Shown here: one piece after another, positions 1-12,055 of the stretch
How positions within the stretch are numbered: the stretch's first letter is position 1
Layout: each line of letters begins with the position of its first letter
Assembly (NCBI GenBank): GCA_023634235.1
Contig: JAMKCF010000018.1
Location: 2,199,474 to 2,263,473 of the forward strand
DNA length: 64,000 nt
Reading direction: 5' to 3'
Source: Pisaster brevispinus
Lineage: Eukaryota; Echinodermata; Asteroidea; Forcipulatida; Asteriidae
Program-made: the position numbers and the translations under genes
The notes under the pieces: model-generated
What the model was told of the DNA's origin: nothing
The model's database searches: none
Seen by the model: the letters and a program-made list of their open reading frames with translations, nothing else

Positions 1-252
1 TTGCTAACGGGTAAAAATAAAGGACTGACATAAGACTTTGCTAACGGGTCAAAATAAAGGACGGACATAAGACTTTGCTAACGGGTCAAAATAAAGGACG
101 GACATAAGACTTTGCTAACGGGTCAAAATAAAGGACGGAAATAAGACTTTGCTAACGGGTCAAAATAAAGGACGGAAATAAGACTTTGCTAACGGGTCAA
201 AATAAATGACAGAAATAAGACTTTGCTAACGGGTCAAAATAAATGACAGAAA
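1..252. repeat. 37-bp tandem repeat, about 6.5 copies
   Basis: The unit begins TTGCTAACGGGTCAAAATAA and recurs every 37 bases with few changes. It lies in a DDB1 intron at the window edge, so the array may extend left. Confidence 0.95.
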
Positions 253-299
253 TGTTTGGGGTGATTTAATTGCTTCTTCAAATTCTGACCGACATTCAG

Positions 300-770
300 A
301 CAGACTTGTTCCTCTGGAGGATTGGTACTAGTATGAACTTTAAAATCAGTGAGCTTTCAGATGGACACTTAGCTCTGGAGGATTGGTACAAGTATGATCT
401 TTATAATCAGTGAGCTTCAGATGGACACTTAGCTCTGGAGGATTGGTGCTGGTATGAACTTTAGAATCAGTGAGCTTTCAGATGGACACTTAGCTCTGGA
501 GGATTGGTACTGGTATGAACTTTAGAATCAGTGAGCTTTCAGATGGAAACTTAGCTCTGGAGGATTGGTACTGGTATGAACTTTATAATCAGTGAGCTTT
601 CAGATGGACACTTAGCTCTGGAGGATTGGTACTGGTATGAACTTTATAATCAGTGAGCTTTCAGATGGACACTTAGCTCTGGAGGATTGGTACTGGTATG
701 AACTTTAGAATCAGTGAGCTTTCAGATGAAAATATTTCCCTGGAGGATTGGTACTGGTATTAACTTTTTA
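300..770. repeat. 61-bp minisatellite (array A)
   Basis: About seven units, each with AGCTCTGGAGGATTGGTACT and GAATCAGTGAGCTTTCAG. It ends just before the acceptor of the DDB1 exon at 806. The same unit forms array B at 20660-21380. Confidence 0.95.
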
Positions 771-805
771 ATCTTTTTTTTTATTTTTTAAAAATTGTTT
801 ATCAG

Positions 806-3800
806 ATCACAGCAGCATCTGTGCGGTTAGTGAACGCCGTCACCAAACGTATGGTTAGCGAGTGGCAATCGCCGTCCAGTAAGAACATCAGCGTGGCTGC
901 TTGCAACACGAGACAAGCCGTCTGCGCCGTAGGGAGAGACGTGTTCTACATAGAAATACACGAAGGAGAGCTCAAGCAGATCAGGTAATAAAAATAATAT
1001 TGGGCTCTTAATTACTGCTTTTTCACTCCCCCAGGGGCGTACCAAAGTGCTAATTATTTGTTTTTCAAGAGGATAAGCAGATTTATGTTTTGAATTATGA
1101 GAACCATTTTATATAGCGCTTTATAGCAGGATAGTTCTTTTTAGAAATGGTAGTCTCCCGAATTCCGAAATCTACTCCGCGGCAGTAGAATAAATAGCAA
1201 TACAAGTTCTCAAAGAACAAATCTACACAGCAAAGAAGATACATACATCTGGTGTTATCGCAAACTAAATGTTTTTATTCAATTCAATTTTTCAATTCAA
1301 GAATACATTTATTTCCATACTCTCATAAAAGAATAACAACAGTTACATGTATTACGGAGTAAAGCAAAACATATCTTTAAGTAAGAGTAACCATAAATAA
1401 ATAAATAGAGTACGGGGCCGTTTTGGTACGGGGCCATTTGTATACCTCACTGTACAATGCCTCAAAAGTCATCAATGTTTATTGATGGAGTCTTTCTCCT
1501 TCAAGATACAGATCTATTACAAAAATAGAGATACAACAGGGATGTGATTTCTCTGGTTTTTTTCCAGAAATCCGTTTGTTTTACCCCCCCCAAAAAAAAA
1601 TAAATAAATAAAAAATAAAAATTTATAATAATAATTATAAATAAATTAAATTGAAAAAAATGTTTTAAAAAAATTATTTAATATATATATATATTTTTTT
1701 AATTAAGACCATAAAAAGAATAAAGATAAAACCAAATAGAATGCACCAGAGTGCAGATTAGGGCTTTTAAAACAAAAGATAAATGTATGTAAGTAGGCTT
1801 CGAGCTCGCAAGTTTTCGCCCCCACAAGATTTCATGCTTTGCGCTCACAGTTCAGGTTTTTTTTTTCAACAGCCTATCACATATGACCCCACGATATTAT
1901 GGATCATTCTCATTCAAAAATTGTTTTTAAAAATGCAATTATTTTTACTTTGGCAGTACTGTAACCATGGATCATGAGGTAGCGTGCCTGGACATCACCC
2001 CTCTGACCGAAGGGTCGGACATGGCAGAGCTGTGTGCCGTCGGTCTCTGGACTGATATCTCGGCTCGGATGTTGAAGATTCCAAGCCTGGAGTCTCTGCA
2101 CACGGAGATGCTCGGTGGAGGTACGTTACTGCCCTCATTCAATCCAAGTCGTTCTAACCCATTTAGTAAGGAAATCAAAGGGCGGTGAAGAGGTTTTTAA
2201 ACTAGTCGTTTCAACCCCCTTAGGCTTGGTTCTTGATAAGTTTATCGAGAACCAAGCCTGACCGTGTTTATACAACTAGTTAAAATAAGACTAATAATAC
2301 TTGGTTCTTATATAGCGCTTTATCACACCCCTAAGGGTGTACCAAAGCGCTTAGTATTTTGTTTCTGCAAGGTATGTGGAGCTACATTTAAAACCGATTC
2401 TACCCACTTAAGTACCTTTCCATTGCAAACATCCCAAAACCATGTAAAAGTTGAGAACAAATCTAACTTGAGTCTGCGTTGATTTCCTATCCGTGGTTTG
2501 AGTGCTGAGTAGCTCATCGCGCAAGTTTCGAACGAGCGCACTTAAGTTTAAAACTATGGCACGCAACTTTAAAACTTGCGCGAGCCTGATATATCCTGAT
2601 ATATCCTAACGACTTGAATTGGGCTGTAACTCATCTGATCGGGCCCTCTGTTGGCTCAATAAAGGTCAAGTCATGTTTCATCACTTCTGTGTTTATATTG
2701 TATGTTCAAACATGGCCATGTGATCTCCCCATCACTGAACACACAGGTTTGGTCTAGTGGTTGACTTATCTGTGCTAGAATGCTGGGAATCGTGGGTTCA
2801 AATCCCACCCAAGTATCATGGGGTTTGTTTCTTCTGTAGGACTAGGGGGCAGGGAATGCCGACGTGTAGGGATGAATGATAAGAAAACACAGGCAGTAAC
2901 TTAAGGTTGGCCTCAAGATCATGGGGTTTTTTCAACTTTGAGTTACCTCGAGTTACCGCTTGTTTAATTTTGCATTTCTCCCTTACAATGCTAACACATG
3001 GGTGTAAGGGGGAAAAATATAAAAAATAACACGTTTGTATTGATTTAAGAATGTGGGAGTTCCCCCAGATTTCACTACTGGAGGGGCGTTGCCAGCGATG
3101 AGTGGCAGAAGTGTTTATCTCCAATAGAGCGGATACAGTTTGTCTGGCTGGGGGTGGGGGGGAGAGGGGTGGTGGCCATGCACAACCAGTCCACAAAGCC
3201 AAGCCGGTTACAAGAGAACAGACAGCTGAACAGATTGTTCCACTTATCAGAGGGGGTAGATCTGGGTAGCTCTGTGTTGATGTGCAGATTTTTTGTACAT
3301 TTGTATGCCAGGAACAAATTTCACAGCTCATAATTTTTTTTTACACAACTCTGGGTACTGACCCCCCCCCCCCCCCAAATAAGATATGTGGAATGGTCCT
3401 GTCTGGGATCTCCTGGATGATCAAGTCCCTCAGGGCTTCACAAGTGAAAACAAAAACAACAACACTTAAAATCTGTCACACCACACAGGCGATAACCCTC
3501 CTTAGAGGGTCAACAATTTACTGTTGGGTGTTCCTGGCTAGTATGGTTAAACAATGATCCCAGTTCTCTAATCTGGTGCATTTCAACGCCAGAATGTTTA
3601 GTCTCTCGTACTTAAGAAGTCTCTGAATCTTTATTTCTCAACAGAAATTATACCACGTTCAATTTTGCTGAGTGTCTTTGAGGGTCAATGCTACGTACTG
3701 TGTGCTCTGGGTGACGGCTCGTTGTTCTATTTCCAGCTGAATGCAGAAACAGGTAAGTAAATAATAATAACAATAATAATGAGGTCAAAGCAACTTGAAC

Positions 3801-6800
3801 ACTGTTGGGTCAGTACTGGGTCATCTCGGGGGTGGGGGGAGAAGCATATCGATCAAACCCAAACGAGCTTCGTGACAGATCGTTCCCGTTCGGGTTTGAT
3901 TGGTCATGTAATGGTCTCTCATCAGTCGACTCTCATTCCTGTAAAAAAAAAGGGAGAACATTTTGATAATCTTAAATATTAATAACCTCTTTTTATAATC
4001 TTGTCATCAGGTTTCATGCGCGACAGAAAGAAGGTGATCTTAGGTACCCAACCCACCGTCTTGAAGACGTTCAAGTCCCACTCAACAGTCAATGTCTTTG
4101 CCTGCTCCGATAGACCCACGGTCATCTACAGCAGTAACCACAAGCTGGTCTTCTCCAATGTCAACCTTAAAGAGGTCAGCTACATGTGCCCTTTGAACTC
4201 TGAAGGATACCAGGACAGGTTGGTTACCAATACTGATATAGTGACTTTAAAGCTTTGAAGGGTACCAGGCCAAGTTGGTAACCAAAATCTACATTTAAGA
4301 AGATTGTGCCTTTTGAATTCAGAAGGGCACCAGGACTGGTTGGTTACCAATACTGATATAGTGACTTTTAAGCTTTGAAGGGTACCAGGCCAAGCTGGTA
4401 ACCAAAACCTACTTTTAAGAAGATTGTGCCTTTTGAATTCAGAAGGGCACCAGGACAGGTTGGTTACCGATACTGATATAGTGACTTTTAAACTGTGAAG
4501 GGTACCAGGTCAAGTTGGTAACCAAAACCTAAATTTAAGAAGATTTTGCCTTTTGAATTCAGAAGGGCACCAGGACCGGTTGGTAACCAGTGTTGGAACA
4601 TGCATTTCAAAGCTGCAGTCAAGGAGTTGTATTGTGAATTGTCCTTAATTATATTTTGTTGAGTTTATTAGTACTTTGGTTTTGATTTCAGATATCAAGT
4701 AATAAACCACAAGGGGAAACTGAATGAGTAAATTTAATTAAATTGTTGGGGTGGACAAAGGAAAATTGACTAGAACAGCATTTGAACCTGTCACTTTCAG
4801 ATCAATGTGCCAGGCTTCTCATTGGCTGAATAAGCTCAGTTGGTGGAGTGCCTGCATGTTAATCCAGAGGTGGTAGGTTCAGTTTCAATTCTAGTTAATT
4901 TTTCTTTGCTCACACAAAAATTTACTTTAGTTTGGAAGTGAAGTTAAAATGCACCACAGGTTTTTTCAAAGTTGTTACTTTTTTTTCTTTCTTTTCTTTT
5001 TTTGGCATTCAGCCTCGCTCTCGCCAACGACACCACCCTCATGATAGGCACCATCGACGAGATCCAAAAGCTCCACATCCGCACCGTCCCACTCGGTGAA
5101 TCTCCCCACCGCATCGCCTACCAGGAGGCCACCCAGACCTTCGGCGTCATCACCATGCGCACAGAGCTCAAGGACGCTACGGGGGCGGGGACGATGCCCG
5201 TCCGGCAGAGCGCCAGCACAACGGCGTTGAACATGTCAAGCAGTACAAACATGAAAGGGTTACCGGGGCAGAGCGGGGCGGAGGGGTCACACTTTGGGGA
5301 CGAGATTGAGCTGCATTCATTGCTGGTTATCGATCAGCACACATTTGAAGGTAAATAAATGAAAAATTATAACATTTTTAGTTCAGCAGCTTTGTGGATA
5401 TATGTATCTATATTTTACTGTTTGCAGAATCTAAAATAGCATTAAGTAAAATCTTAATGATTAAATCAGTTGCACTGATTGAAGGAATACATTATTCTGC
5501 TGCTATTGTAGGTACATTGTATCTTCTCGCTATACAAAGTTGTGGATTGCGAGGGCAAAAGTAGTTGATGGAAGTGTTACTTTAAAGTGTAAGCTATTGC
5601 ACAAGTAGACATATTATTAGAGAATTCCTCAGGAGTACACTAGTATTGGATGTAAGTAAGAAAGTAGCGGATGGGATTATTTCAAGTTGTGGATAAAAGT
5701 TGGGGATAGGAGTGGAAAAATGAGAGGTTTACAAATTGGAGGAGTATCGAAGTATTTGATGTTAGATGAGATGTTGATAAAGTTGTGGATTGGATTAGTG
5801 GATTAGTCGTATAGGGGATTAAGACAAGCAAGGTAGTGGATGAGATAACCCAGATTGTGGAAAGCAGTATGAAGTAGTGGATAGTTATACAAAGTAGTGG
5901 ATGTGATTACATAACAGAAGATTAAGATTATTTCGACAAAAGTTAAGAACAGGATTGACAAATCTTCCTCATGTTTCTCGTTACAGTTCTCCACGCGCAT
6001 CATTTTGTACCCTATGAGTACGCCACAAGCGTCGTGTCTTGTAAACTCGGCAACGATCCATCAACCTACTATGTAGTCGGTACTGCAATGGTGTACCCCG
6101 AAGAGGCCGAGCCTAAAAAGGGACGGATTGTGGTGTTCCAATACAGCGACGGTAAGTCAAACGTCCTGGTTCAAACATTTCGTCACTGTTTTCACGAAGA
6201 GCCACCTATATCCAAACGCTGAATGAGGCTTACATTTTACACTCTACTTTGCTTAAAACTGCAAAATCTGCAAAACTAAAGCCACGGTTTGCAGTTTAAG
6301 ATCTCTCATATGATTCTGTAGAAGTTTAACCTCTCCAATGGCTAATTAATTTCTTTAGATATATTGGCTAATTACCATAGTAATTAGTCAGTAATTAGGG
6401 GGGGGGGAGTACATTGATTATCAAAAGTTATTTTGGAACTGTTTATTGACTGCAGGCAAACTTCAAGAAGTTACAGAAAAAGAGATTAAAGGTGCAGCTT
6501 TCTCGATGTTGGAATTTAACGGAAAGCTTCTTACGTCCATCAACAGCTTGGTAAGTGAAACAATTTTCATTTATATAACAACTTCAGTGTCTTTCTTAAG
6601 GACTTGAAGGACAAAGTTTCAAGACTGGGACTCGAAACCACACTCTGCTGATATTTTGTATGACAAGCTGAGTTCCCTTCGTTGTTTGTAGATCTTGTTG
6701 CCATTGAGAACTGAAAAGCAACGACCAACGTCCTGGCTCATTCCCCCATTTTCATTTGCATGTTTCATATCTACGTATATTCAATTTGTGGTATTAACAC

Positions 6801-9800
6801 CCATTTTTTCAAATCTACTTTGCTGTGTAGATTTGTTCTTTGAGAACTTGTCTTGCTAGCTGTTTATTTTATTTCTGCGAAATAGATTTCAGAATGCAAT
6901 AATAGTTCTGAAAAGAACAGTCCTGCTTATTAACTGCTACCTTGTGGGGGTTGGGGGGGGGGCGCTAGGAATTTGGCCGGTCGCTAATTGAGACGACTTC
7001 TCGTTATTAACTTCACTGCCATGGAATGGTCTCTCTAAATGTTCCAACTAGGCGACTCTGGTCATCGTCGTCATATCTGGTTAATAATTAAATTTGCCTT
7101 CGATAAAGTCATCATTAATGTAATTTCTCATATAGGTGCGGCTGTTTGAATGGACTCCAGAGAAAGAGCTGAGGATCGAATGCAGCCAGTATAACAACAT
7201 CTTAGCACTCTTCCTTAAAACAAAGGGTGACTTTGTCTTACTCGGTGATCTAATGCGGTCAGTTACTCTACTTGCTTATAAACCCATGGAGGGTTGTCTT
7301 GAAGAGGTAGGTGTTCAAGCTGTGGAGGAATGCAATAATTAAACAAGCGGTAACGAGGGTTTGAACCACCGTTGTCACATTGCACCGTGGTAAACCTGGG
7401 GGTATACAAGTTCCTACCATGGATTAAGCAAGAGGTAACTCAGGGTTGAACCTTGTGTAATCCCATTGTACCGTGGTAAACCTAGGGTTACAAAAGGTTC
7501 AACCGTGAAGTTAACAAGTGGTCACTCTGGGTTACCTTCTGTTATTATGTTGTACTGTGGTAAACCCTGAGATTACACAAGGTCCCAACCATGAAGTTAA
7601 CTAGCAGTAACTCAGGGTTGAACCTTGTGTAACCAGGTTGTACTGTGGTAAACTTTGGGGTCATACAAGGTCCAACCATAAAGTTAACTAGCAGTAACTT
7701 GGGGTTGAACCTTGTGTAACCAGGTTGTACTGTGGTAAACGCAGGGGTCATACAAGGTCCAACCATGAAGTTAACTAGCAGTAACTCCGGGTTGAACCTT
7801 GTGTAACCAGGTTGTACCGTGGTAAACCCAGGGGTCATACAAGGTCCCAACCATGAAGTTAACTAGCAGTAACTCCGGGTTGAACCTTGTGTAACCAGGT
7901 TGTACCGTGGTAAACCCAGGGGTCATACAAGGTCCAACCATGAAGTTTACTAGCAGTAACTCCGGGTTGAACCTTGTGTAACCAGGTTGTACCTCCAACT
8001 ATCTCCATCAGAGAATACGACTCTTTATGCAAATTCAAGAAGTGTATCGACATTTGTTTATACCCAATTTAATGCACTGCATTCTTGATGTAGTGGCACT
8101 TTATAAATGCCTTATAAGTTTGTATGTATGTTTGTTTGTGTGCTCTGTTTGTCATTAGGAAACTGCTGGATTCCAACGATTAAAACTTTTAGACTCTTTT
8201 GCCAACTCTTTACCTCAATTTTCAACTTTTTCTTAGATTGCTCGAGACTACAACCCTAACTGGATGTCAGCCGTGGAGATCTTAGACGACGATACCTTCT
8301 TAGGAGCCGAGAATTCTTTTAATCTCTTCACATGTCAGAAAGACAGGTAATCTTTCATTGTTAAGAGCAGCCGCCGATCGCTAAAGTAAACGCAACTTCA
8401 AAAGTCCACTTACGCAGCATTTATGGCGTAAAAGTTGTGCACCACTAACTCAAGAAACCATTGAGTTTCGCAGTTGATTAAAGTTTCATGAAATCAACTG
8501 CTGATCTAGAAAGAAACGTTCCTTAAATTCACTCCGTCAGCAAAGCTATTGTAATTAAGAATTTTTGAAGGGCTTCAAACTGTTCGTTCCCGAAATGTTT
8601 TGAGTTTCAAGATGTTTGTTATTATGGTTGGTTTTTTTTACTTCGGCTTGGCAGTGCCGCTACCACCGATGAGGAGAGGCAACACCTTCAAGAGGTCGGG
8701 ATGTTCCACCTGGGTGATTTCATCAACACCTTCCGTCACGGTTCACTGGTCATGCAGAATATTGGTGAGAGCACCATCCCTACACACGGCAGTGTGCTGT
8801 TTGGCACAGTCAACGGAACTGTCGGTGAGTTTGGCTTTTTATCTTGTTTTATTGTTCTCTGAACACCAATCACCAGACAAATGTTAAACAACTTTTATTG
8901 CTAGCTCGCCTTATTCAATGGGACACTTGGAACACTAGGTGGCAGCAGACATACCAGGTACATTTCCATTGTTAGCGTAGTTCTGAGCATGCATACTTTT
9001 CCCGAGAACGATGGATTTACCTGGTAAGTCTACTGCCACCTCCTCGTAGTCTTGAGAGCGATGACTTGCTCATTGTGACCCTTTTGATGATTGTGTTCCA
9101 CCGCTGCCTGTCCAAAGCTGACCGGTAGGCTTTGGTCAGAGCCGAGCCTGTCAGCTCCTTTAGTCCATCGGTCCAGCGACATTTCTGTCTGCCACTTGAA
9201 CAGCTTCGTCCAAAATTTCCTTGTACAATAATCTTCTCCATATTTGAGACATTGACCAAAATACTGTAGATTGGTTTTGTTAATCCTTTGTAACATAGTT
9301 GTAGTGTCATCCCCAGTAAATTTTCTGGCATAATCATTTGTTTTCTGCTCTTTCCATGAAATTCTCCAGCACCCAGGGATGTGATAGGCTGTTGAAAAAA
9401 AGAACTGAACTGCGAGCGCAAAGCGTGAAAGCTTGCGAGGGTGACAATTTGCGAGCTTGAAGCCTACGTACATGCACTCTAGGGCATTCTTTTTGGTTTT
9501 ATCTTCCTGTTTTTTATGGTCTTTTATGGTTAAAAACGAAGAAATCACATCCCTGCCAGCACCAATCTTGTAAGCACTAATTCCGTTTCTGTCTGCCTTT
9601 CCAACTGCCCATGTTTCAAACCCATAGGTGGAAATCAGAAAAACCAAAACATTCATGACTTGGTTTTCTGTTCTTCTAGTGTCCCCATCAGTCTCCCATT
9701 GTTACAGCTCAAATCGGTTTGTTGTCGGTCTGGTAACCTGTTTCTTTAAACCACTGTATCCGTATTTTACAGGATTGGTGACCCAACTGACGGAGGAGTT

Positions 9801-11575
9801 CTACCACTTCTTACTGGAGGTGCAGAACAAACTAACGCGTGTCATCAAGAGTGTTGGCAAGATAGAGCATTCTTTATATCCTTTGACAATCTAGTCTTTT
9901 ATCTGGAATCCTTAAAGGTGCCTTCCACAACCTCATTCCCAGTGGTGTCGATCTCGCCATGCCGTTTTCCCCAGAAAGCTTGCTCGATCATAACCCCGGG
10001 GTGCATTTTTGCTGCTGTTACCGAAAACTGTTGCCGTCATTGGGCAGCGATTAACCTATGGCCAATTCAACCGAAACATTTATAGCATACGACAGCCAAA
10101 ACGCAACCCTGGAAGTGTGGCTTTGAAATATCCAAATAAATTTGATATTTTAATTAGTACTCTATGCACGTGCTCAAAATGGTTTACAGACCCGAAAAAG
10201 TATCGAGCAATTGTCCCATCTCATTCTTTCTTGAACTTTTGCATGTCTAACTGTATGCAGTTCAAAATGGTTGCATTTTGATACACCCATACTTAAGCGC
10301 CCTACAAGAGCCTACAAAGGTTTGAAAATTTTTAACAAGCGTGCACACAGTGCAGTCCCTTTTTGGTTAGCCAATCAGCGTTGTTTTTCAGTGCTTCCCC
10401 TCCTGGGGTTAGTGACGAGAGGTATCGATGTGGCGCACTGCCCATGGTAGCGAGGCTAGTACCGTCATTCCCCTGACCCTCACCTTTGACCCCCAGCTAT
10501 AATCGATTGCGTGAGCTAAGTATTAAAGCAGACATACTTCTGCCCAAATTTAGGGGACTTTAAAAACTTATTTGTTTGGATTTTCTTAACTGCTCAAATA
10601 CTTGGAGGTCGTTCTACACTGATCGGAAGACGGAGACGGCAGAGAATTTCATTGATGGGGATCTAATCGAGAGTTTCTTGGACCTCAGCAAGGAGAAGAT
10701 GGAGGAGGTTATTCAAGGGTTACAGGTGAGTTATCGGCAAGAACTCAAAGAGCTTCTCAAAACTCAATAATACGCAGTTCCTATACTGCACTTTATCACT
10801 CTCAAAGCGTTCAGTATTGTTTCTAGAAGGTATGGGGAGCTATGTTTGAAAAATAAGACTCATTTATTGACAAAGTCCCATGCAAGGTGCTGTGGCGCAA
10901 TTTGCAGCCAACCATACCAGAAAACACCTGGGTGAACCCCTTCTCTTTAATAACGATAAGTGTACTGAGTGTTTTAGCGTCATTACGCAACACAGGGTAC
11001 TTACGGCGGCAATAGTGGTTAAGTGTCTTGCTTAAGGACACAAATGTGAAGATCGAGACTCCAGCCCACACTCTGCTGATCAGAAACACCAGAGCTTGAG
11101 TCCGGTGCGCTTGACCGCTCGGCCACGACACTCGGGAATAGTGTGTTCTGTCAGTGTAACACCGTTGTATCCCAAAAAATAGCATTTACGTTACTTGCAA
11201 ACTTGAAAGTGTCGAAAACTTGCATCTCGCTTAAAAACAACTTGGGATGTCCACACAGAACCAGTAGGTGACGAGATATCTTAAAGGCTACATAACAACA
11301 CAACACACACATAAACAGGTAAACTAGTGTAACAAAAGCAGTCAACATTTTTGCAAGGAGCATTTTCTTGCAAAATACGATGCAGTTGCACAATCAGGAT
11401 ATGGCTTCCTTGCTCTCACTCGACAAGTGATTCCTTCATGAAAAAGGGAAATTTGGAAGAGTTGATGTTTTTACTTTCTGATCTTTGTTGACAGATTGAT
11501 GATGGGGATATGAAACGGGACGCCACCGTCAATGACATCATCAAAATTGTGGAGGAGCTGACGAGGATACATTGA
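806..11575 (+). CDS. DDB1: DNA damage-binding protein 1 (DDB1), 3' part, 13 exons
   Basis: DDB1 is the triple beta-propeller adaptor of CUL4-RING ubiquitin ligases and partner of DDB2 in nucleotide excision repair. Exons: 806-984, 1957-2120, 3645-3752, 4011-4218, 5013-5350, 5987-6151, 6456-6550, 7136-7306, 8237-8346, 8655-8824, 9773-9875, 10602-10725, 11495-11575 (stop TGA 11573-11575). They join in frame to 671 residues, matching the human protein from about residue 470 to its end: rest of propeller B, propeller C (CPSF_A region) and C-terminal helices. Near-identical stretches include [20 protein letters not shown] (4011 exon), [13 protein letters not shown] (5987 exon), [14 protein letters not shown] (8237 exon) and the ending VEELTRIH. 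All introns are GT-AG except the AT-AC intron 9876-10601. The start and first propeller lie left of the window. Visible: exon reading and splice sites; function is from the family. Confidence 0.96.
1140..1240 (-). repeat. Dispersed repeat, inverted copy
   Basis: Contains CTCCGCGGCAGTAG and TTCTCAAAGAACAAATCTAC, the reverse complement of copies at 6818-7060 and 52110-52345. Confidence 0.6.
1537..1885 (+). mobile_element. hAT-like MITE, degraded copy
   Basis: Starts CAGGGATGTGATTTCT and ends CAACAGCCTATCACAT, with an internal GTAGGCTTCGAGCTCGCAAG. These match the intact element 9374-9555 but with AT-rich internal expansion. No clear target duplication remains. Confidence 0.7.
2745..2812 (+). 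repeat. tRNA-like SINE head
   Basis: TGGTCTAGTGGTTGAC resembles box A and GTGGGTTCAAATCCCACCC is a clean box B/T-arm. The anticodon arm is not well formed, so it is a tRNA-derived repeat and not a tRNA gene. Confidence 0.6.
4219..4590 (+). repeat. 120-bp tandem repeat made from DDB1 exon end, donor and intron start
   Basis: Three extra copies follow the true exon end (donor at 4219). Each has TGCCTTTTGAATTCAGAAGG and CACCAGGAC, resembling the last 30 bases of the exon, followed by GTTGGT. Copies start near 4305, 4425 and 4545. Copy two keeps CAGGACAG|GTTGGTTACC exactly. Confidence 0.9.
4835..4890 (+). repeat. tRNA-derived SINE copy (Asn-like)
   Basis: AGCTCAGTTGGTGGAGTGCC, CATGTTAATCC and GGTAGGTTCA follow tRNA arm order with a GTT triplet in the anticodon position. 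Related copies are at 20062-20130, 27250-27330 and 27490-27560. Confidence 0.6.
6818..7060 (+). repeat. Dispersed repeat copy in a DDB1 intron
   Basis: Contains TGTGTAGATTTGTTCTTTGA and CTTCTCGTTATTAACTTCAC, shared with 52110-52345 and, inverted, with 1140-1240. Confidence 0.65.
7378..7992. repeat. 88-bp minisatellite in a DDB1 intron
   Basis: About seven units with ACCATGAAGTTAACTAGCAG and GGTTGAACCTTGTGTAACC. The open frames across it are repeat artefacts. Confidence 0.95.
8937..9041. mobile_element. Short TIR element (MITE), 105 bp
   Basis: Inverted ends AGGTGGCAGCAGACATACCA and TGGTAAGTCTACTGCCACCT. The same ends flank the larger element 21660-22042. Confidence 0.8.
9042..9660 (-). pseudogene. 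Non-LTR retrotransposon (LINE) reverse-transcriptase tail, broken
   Basis: Minus-strand pieces read [39 protein letters not shown] and [20 protein letters not shown], the C-terminal pattern of many animal LINE polymerases. The frames shift, and a hAT MITE (9374-9555) splits the sequence. Dead copy in DDB1 intron. Confidence 0.8.
9374..9555. mobile_element. hAT-like MITE with perfect 8-bp target duplication
   Basis: 182 bp; ends CAGGGATGTGAT and ATCACATCCCTG are perfect inverted repeats. It is flanked by CCAGCACC at 9366-9373 and 9556-9563 and inserted in the LINE fragment. A degraded relative is at 1537-1885. Confidence 0.93.
9876..10601 (+). other. DDB1: U12-type AT-AC intron of DDB1
   Basis: The exon ends with IEHS plus TT of a Phe codon at 9875. 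The intron starts ATATCCTTTGAC, the minor-spliceosome 5' consensus. It ends AAATAC at 10601, and the next exon (T TGG AGG TCG) restores SFWRSF as in human DDB1. A branch-like TTTTCTTAAC (10581-10590) lies about 12 nt before the terminal AC, the short spacing typical of U12 introns. No GT-AG pair at this junction gives the conserved reading. Confidence 0.92.
10405..10475. repeat. Dispersed repeat shared with 42400-42480
   Basis: GTTAGTGACGAGAGGTATCG and CATGGTAGCGAGGCT recur at 42409 onward. Nature unknown. Confidence 0.6.
10770..11150 (-). repeat. tRNA-Leu-derived SINE, minus copy
   Basis: The minus strand starts GTGTCGTGGCCGAGCGGTCA and contains CACCGGACTCAAGCTCTGGT, then a body ending in a GCGCTTT/AAAGCG motif. 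Its T-arm region is altered. Copy in the last DDB1 intron. Confidence 0.75.
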
Positions 11576-12055
11576 TGCTCGTTTAAATCAAAGATAAGCT
11601 CAATTAGGAGTGGAGGTGTCTGAATTGGCGGCTATGGCTTCTGCTACGGCTACGGCTGGGTCGCCAAGTCAGCGCGCATTAAAGCACAGGCTGACCTGAG
11701 CGACATCCTTAGCAACAGCTGCAGCCACCGATTCGGACATGGTCTTACTTTGTTATTATGCAGTGGCTAATAGTCTGGTATCCTATACACCTATATGTGA
11801 TTACTGTGGTTTTCTATTAGGCTCAGACTATGTTGCTTTTAGGCCTTTAATGACATTTTGATCATGTAGTTGATGTAAGTCTGATATCCTGTATACCTAT
11901 ATGCGGTTACTCTGACTTCTCTGGCAGGTGGCTCAGACTATTTACCATTCAAACCAACAATGTTTTGCATGAGGCTACGCAGTAGGCCTGTACCATTATA
12001 CCTTTTCTATGATATATGTAAATTGCACATCACGCGTATGCATTAACATTAGGCC

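Noticed and set aside
2745..2812. A functional tRNA gene
   Set aside because: Box B is good but the acceptor and anticodon stems do not pair properly; same for the Asn-like and Leu-like sequences, which repeat as SINEs.
2816..3331. 171-codon minus-strand ORF in a DDB1 intron
   Set aside because: Low-complexity, no recognisable domain, no splice or start support.
7545..8053. Minus-strand ORFs with repeated [23 protein letters not shown] peptides
   Set aside because: 88-bp minisatellite in a DDB1 intron.
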